Translations under genes and position numbers: made by a program | Assembly: GCA_014925825.1 (NCBI GenBank) | Contig: JACGCK010000435.1 | Coordinates: forward strand, 1 to 24,324 | Source of the DNA: Pholiota molesta | Taxonomy: Eukaryota; Basidiomycota; Agaricomycetes; Agaricales; Strophariaceae | Length of the DNA: 24,324 bases | Direction of reading: 5' to 3' | The notes under the pieces: generated by a model | Seen by the model: only the letters and a program-made list of their open reading frames with translations | Databases searched by the model: none | Told to the model about the DNA's origin: nothing | Part shown: positions 20,152 to 24,324 of the stretch, piece by piece | Position numbering within the stretch: the first letter of the stretch is position 1 | Layout of the letters: each line of letters opens with the position of its first letter

Positions 20152-22870
20152 ATGGCGCCGCAGACTTGGGCCACCCCCAAGCAGCACGAATTTCTCATGT
20201 CAAAGCAAGCGGAATGTGCGGCGGCAAAAGAGGCTGGGGCCAATGCCCTGCGCGAATGGAGGACACAGTGCTATCAGCTTTTTTTCCAGCAGTGGCCATC
20301 TCAAAATGCTGAGGAAGAGGAGATCGCCAATTCTACAGATCCTCACGTTAAGGCTATCGTCAACTTGCCTTTCAATGACACTAATTTATGGGCAGCTGAT
20401 CGGAGAAAGGTGTGTTTATTTTTTTTTCTGGGCTAGCATGTTCTAATTGTGTAATTCTATGTACAGAAATTGAAAGTGTGGTTTAACAACCATCCCCTCG
20501 GCAAACGCAAGCGCGGCGGCACCAAGGAGAAAGTCGTGATCAGTGTCAACCCAACGATCAGCCGGCTCCCATCGGAGAAGAACATCTACTCAAAAGTGTT
20601 CTTCAAGGACCGAGTCAAGGCCTTAGTGGACCTCGATCCATTGAGTGCAGATTCCAAAATGCGTCTCTCGGTCATTAATAAACTTACCCATGAAGCTTAT
20701 ATGAACGAGTCCGATGAGGTCAAAGCGGAAGTCAAACGTTTGCGGGATCAGCGTAAGATGGAGATGGATCTCGAGATGGCTAGCTTGGAAGGCCGATCAG
20801 AGACGGAACGTTTACCAGAGGAGTATGCGACGTATGTCTGACTGATTGACTATTTTTAAAACATACACTGATCTTGATTTTCAGTTCGATCGAGAGGATT
20901 CCGGAATTAGCGCATGATTTTATGCAGCAGGTATCGGCACTCACTGGGTGGTCGTTCACGGTTCTTGCTGGTGGACCAGATCCCAATTATGCAGGGGAGA
21001 TCATGACGATGAGTGTACACTCTCGTCACAATCCATGTGGGCTCTCGTTCGGAAAAGCGTACCCAAAATATGACACTGTAATTCGCGGTCCATTCTCAGA
21101 TTTTTTACACACATGCTATCGTATGTTTGCCAAGTTGTTCTCTTGGAAATTTGTTCTGACTAAAATTGGTTGCATGTAGCGATGGACGTGCGAAAGTCCC
21201 GCGCTCTTCCAGGTGCCCATGTTTCGTCTGCTACCTCCACCTCCTCGACTAGTTCGTTCGACATTGATGGCTCTGCACCAAGTATGTCTGCTCCCGTTGG
21301 AAGTGTTCCTGTCTCTGCTACCTCGACCTCCATCGCCACTGCCACCTCCACTACTTCATTCGACATTCATGCCTCTGCACGGAGTGGTTCTGCTCCCGTG
21401 CCCATTGCTCCTGTTAGTTCCGATGGTGTTGCCAGACCTGGGCCTGTCCAGGAATTGTTCAAACCAGTTACGCAGGTTCAAGACCCGACAGCCGCCATGA
21501 CGATGGAAGAAGTCGCCAGTATCCTCAACATTAACGATTGGAGCAGTGCATGGGATCCAGGTAATGCACCGAGCACTAGCGGTTCGTTTCATATATATAT
21601 TTATTCTTTCTGACTCAAATTTTACCGATAGAAACGCCTATCTATCCTGAAGCTCATGCGACTACACCATATCTTGATCCCTCCGCAAATGTGTCCTATA
21701 GTTCGACATTCGATCCATCAAATGTTCCGGACACTCGGTTGGCCTACCATTCCCATGTCCTTCCAACTCCCATGGCTCAGCCTTCGAGCACCGCTCCCGG
21801 GCCAGATACCCAGTTGGCCTACCATTCCCATATCCTTCCGACTCCCATGGCTCAGCCTTCGAGCACTGCTCCCAGGCCAGATACCCATCCAGACGCTCCA
21901 GCCATGGAAACCCCTCCAATCATTCCAATCGGTGTATCCATAACGCATCCTTCAGGGGCCGTTGCCGCCGGTTCACAGCTTCCGCATAGCTTTGGCAGCA
22001 ACATCTCGAACCAACCGATGGATACATCGGCGTCACAAACCGTCCCCGCTCCGCTTCCACGTAGCTTTGGCAGCAACATCTCGAACCAACCAATGGATAC
22101 GTCGGCGTCGCAAACCGTCCCCGCTCCGGAGCCTGAAAACGACGAAAATGCCGCCTCTCCCACTGGCCAAACTGTCCCCGCTCCGGAGCCTGAAAACGAC
22201 GAAAACACTGCTTCTGCCACTGACCTGACAGATCGAAGTGCGAGAGTCAGATCTGTGAAACTGTTTGTTCCTGCATGGCTCGAGGTCGCTTCAAAACATA
22301 TCGTCGACGCTGTAGATGCTGATGTCTGGAAAGCGTTGATGAGTGATTGGATACAAATAGAGAGTGAGCATGGCGCTACACATACAACATTCGTAAGTTT
22401 TCTCTGCACCCACGCATTTAGATAGCTGATTGCTTTATTTGCCATAGCATCGCTTGCCCACCTCTCCTTTACGCCCACCCTTACTATCACTCTGGTTGCC
22501 CAAGCGTCGATACGATCAATTTCCATCAGTTCCGGATCTTCAGATATTCACTAACGAATGGATAGCCTGGTGGAATAGTATGCAGCCCGTATGGCGACGC
22601 TCGACAACCCCTCATTCCCTCCCCTTGTCATTGTCATCAGCGCAGCTGGGTCAAAATGTCCATTCTTTGAAAAAATATGGTCCTAATGGGCTGGCCCTCG
22701 TCATCGTCGCCCTTATATGGTGGGCACCAGCCCGTACCACTGATCCTCGCTGGGAGGCAGCAGTGCTTGACGTACATTCATGTGTGGAAAGCTATATGTC
22801 CGGTAGCAGGAAGCGGAAGGAGGGGACTGGTAGTGGGGATTCAGGCGAAGGCAAAAGGCAGCGAAGGTGA
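20152..22870 (+). CDS. 814-aa multidomain protein, six exons, possible homeodomain-like N-terminus
   Basis: Exons 20152-20409, 20467-20831, 20885-21120, 21180-21581, 21632-22392 and 22448-22870 join in phase to 2445 nt. Residues 1-100 (WATPKQHEFLMSKQ to KLKVWFNNHPLGKRKRGG) look like a helical DNA-binding segment; KVWFNN resembles the WFxN of homeodomain helix 3, a weak hint. A conserved-looking domain with LTGWSFTVLAGGPDP, GEIMTMSVH and PFSDFLHTC lies at about residues 205-290. A Ser/Thr/Pro-rich linker with in-frame repeats follows. The C-terminal domain (VPAWLEVASKHIVDAV, HRLPTSPLRP, EWIAWWNSMQPVWR and GPNGLALVIVALIWWAP) is a pattern I know from many agaricomycete hypothetical proteins. It ends KRQRR, a possible nuclear signal. 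Function unknown. No disabling changes. An alternative donor at 21562 would remove 7 residues. Confidence 0.72.
21739..22211 (+). repeat. In-frame coding tandem duplications in the 814-aa gene
   Basis: Three consecutive two-copy repeats: period 75 nt (TTGGCCTACCATTCCCAT at 21739 and 21814), period 75 nt again (AGCTTTGGCAGCAACATC at about 21988 and 22063) and period 57 nt (GCTCCGGAGCCTGAAAACGA at about 22122 and 22179). All are multiples of three, so the frame holds. The units share no sequence with each other. Confidence 0.8.
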
Positions 22871-23104
22871 TTTTTGATATCGTTCTTGCAATTTTTTGTG
22901 ATTTATGTTGTTATTTTATTATCTTGTTTTCTATCTTGTCACGCTATTTACCTTCTGAACTAATCTTGTAGTATGTTTGTATTTTCTTGCTCCTTGTACT
23001 AGCTCATATTTTCTTGTCAAATATTTATTTTTCTTGGAAATGAGGTTTCCGTGAGCATAAGTTACTTGGGGTTATATACAGACTAAGTTACTTGGATTAC
23101 ATAT
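22871..23104. other. 3' flank of the 814-aa gene, no gene
   Basis: T-rich sequence with TTGTGATTTATG-like stretches, fitting a 3' untranslated and termination region. TAAGTTACTTGG occurs twice, at 23058-23069 and 23084-23095. No coding sequence or RNA gene seen. Confidence 0.5.
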
Positions 23105-24324
23105 GAATGTAATGGCAGGTGATCAGAACGGGGCGGGAGGACGGAGAGTAGGTGTGGCCCAAGGATAGTCAATGGAGGATGGGACATGTGTGGGCAATGG
23201 ATGCGCGAAGGCCGAATGTCGCATGGGAGGGAAGAAAGAACGGCCACGTGCAATGGATGTGTTATCTATATGGGCAATGGAGTCGCGAAGGCCGCAATGG
23301 ATGCACAAAGGTCGAATGGCACAAGTGGGGAGAGCGCGGCCAAGCGCGAAGGATGCCGTATCCTATATGGGCAATGGACACGCAAAGGCCACAATGGATG
23401 CGCAAATGGCACAAGGGGGGGAAAGAGCGGCCAAGGGCAATGGATCCGGTATCCTATATGGGCAATGGATACGCGAATGGATACGCGAAGGTCGAATAAT
23501 GGCACGAGGGTGGAGAGAGCGGCCAAACGCAATGGATGCAGTGTCCTATATGGGCAATGGATGCGCGAAGGCCGAATAGCGCAAGGGGGGGGGAGGAAAA
23601 TGGCGCATGGGGCAGCAGGGAGAGTGGGCCGGGAGAGCGGGCGCTGTGCAAGGGTAGTCAGTGGAGGATGGGGCGCGTACGCGCAATGGATGCATGAAGG
23701 TCAAATAGCGCAAGGGGGGAGGGGGGGAATTGGCGCACACGGGACAGGAGGGCGGGCGGGCGGGCACGGCACAAGAATGGCCAATGGAGGAGGGGCCGTG
23801 TACGGGCAATGGATGCACGAAGGCCAAATGGGATGAGGGGGGAGAGCGGCCAAGCCCAATGGATGTGGTATCCTATATGGGCAATGGACGTGCGAGGGCG
23901 GGCGGATTGACACGAGGGAAGCGCGGTTCCTACCGCGGCAGAGAGGAAACATCCTAGATTGGGATGGTCAGCTAAGGAATATGGAGTTGGAATGGATACG
24001 CACCGGGGGCGGGAAGGATTGGGACACGTGCGATGGATGCGAGGGAAGGGCGGGAGGATGGAGTTGCATCCAACATGGGCAATGGATGCAGGAGGCGCGA
24101 TGGAGTAAACACGTGGAACACGTGTGGACAGCTGGCTGGACAGCATGATCCAACAGAGGCAATGGATGTGGGCAGCAATGGATGGAGACACGATGGAGTC
24201 GGATGGATGCAGGCAGCGATGGTGGAGGGGTAATGGAGCTCGAATCCAATGGCTGTGTCGGCGTGGGATGGATACTGAGCACGTGCACGGATGGATGCAG
24301 GTGGCAGGATGGATGCCTGCATCA
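23105..24324 (-). repeat. Right inverted arm, CATCCATTG minisatellite (continues to or past window end)
   Basis: Reverse complement of the left arm: nearly identical over 23466-24324, rearranged over 23110-23465. The inner edge is TGATCACCTGCCATTACA, matching TGATCACCTGCTATTACA at about 12524-12541. The first base at the window edge (24324) already mismatches its partner at 11201, so the homology may end here, but the flank is not visible. Open frames on both strands are repeat by-products. Confidence 0.85.

Larger units (their letters stand above)
11201..24324. mobile_element. Large KDZ-type DNA element with kilobase minisatellite arms and four cargo genes
   Basis: Inverted arms (position i pairs with 35525 minus i over the outer part) enclose about 10.6 kb holding a KDZ transposase pseudogene and four spliced genes. 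No other transposable-element enzyme lies between the arms. KDZ (Kyakuja-Dileera-Zisupton) elements are abundant in Agaricomycetes and known to carry extra genes. The outer termini and target duplication are not established: the left end may lie a little left of 11201 and the right end at or beyond the window edge. That the arms are the terminal repeats of one element, rather than a separate inverted duplication, is inference from the symmetry. Confidence 0.6.

Noticed and set aside
21852..22526. 224-codon ORF on the minus strand
   Set aside because: Antisense to the 814-aa gene, whose plus-strand exons join in phase with good splice sites.
1..24324. tRNA and rRNA genes
   Set aside because: No cloverleaf-like A/B-box pair or rRNA core sequence noticed on reading; a covariance-model scan would settle it.

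Overview
The window looks like a transposon graveyard from a basidiomycete fungus, probably an Agaricomycete. The grounds are the families present (a KDZ transposase with its CxC2 cysteine cluster, a DIRS-type tyrosine-recombinase retroelement, a Copia element, a Helitron end) and gene models with many 50-60 nt introns carrying GTNNGT-like donors and CTAAC-like branch points. I see no ordinary housekeeping gene, no tRNA and no rRNA.

Layout. 1-6300: a Copia retrotransposon on the minus strand, decayed, with its integrase split by a 4333-bp foldback (palindromic) element at 87-4419. The foldback element has two ~2.1-kb inverted arms, a ~130-bp spacer and a perfect 7-bp target duplication. 6367-7173: a diverged single-arm relative of the foldback element that has lost nearly all its CpG. 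It is cut at 7174 by what looks like the 3' end of a Helitron. 7540-11137: a DIRS-like element on the plus strand, with Gag, RT and RNase H and a stub of tyrosine recombinase. Pol is broken by several frameshifts.

11201-24324: a large element bounded by inverted arms (about 11201-12540 and 23105 to the window end) built from CATCCATTG-rich minisatellite. Between the arms lie a broken KDZ transposase (12816-16531, minus) and four spliced genes with no visible defects: a 200-aa protein with a duplicated exon (16698-17507, minus), a 187-aa basic protein (17933-18610, plus), a 251-aa protein with an RNase H1 N-terminal/viroplasmin-type domain (18743-19736, minus) and an 814-aa protein with repeats and a possible homeodomain-like segment (20152-22870, plus). 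They form two divergent pairs that meet tail to tail.

How it fits together. The KDZ transposase would be the enzyme of the large element, but it carries at least six disabling changes while the four neighbours are open through every exon. This suggests either recent loss of the transposase or cargo maintained for its own reasons. The most unusual structures are the foldback element, whose arms are near-identical outside but about 15% diverged next to the centre, and the KDZ-type element with kilobase minisatellite arms and four cargo genes. All family names come from recognising motifs by eye; no searches were run.
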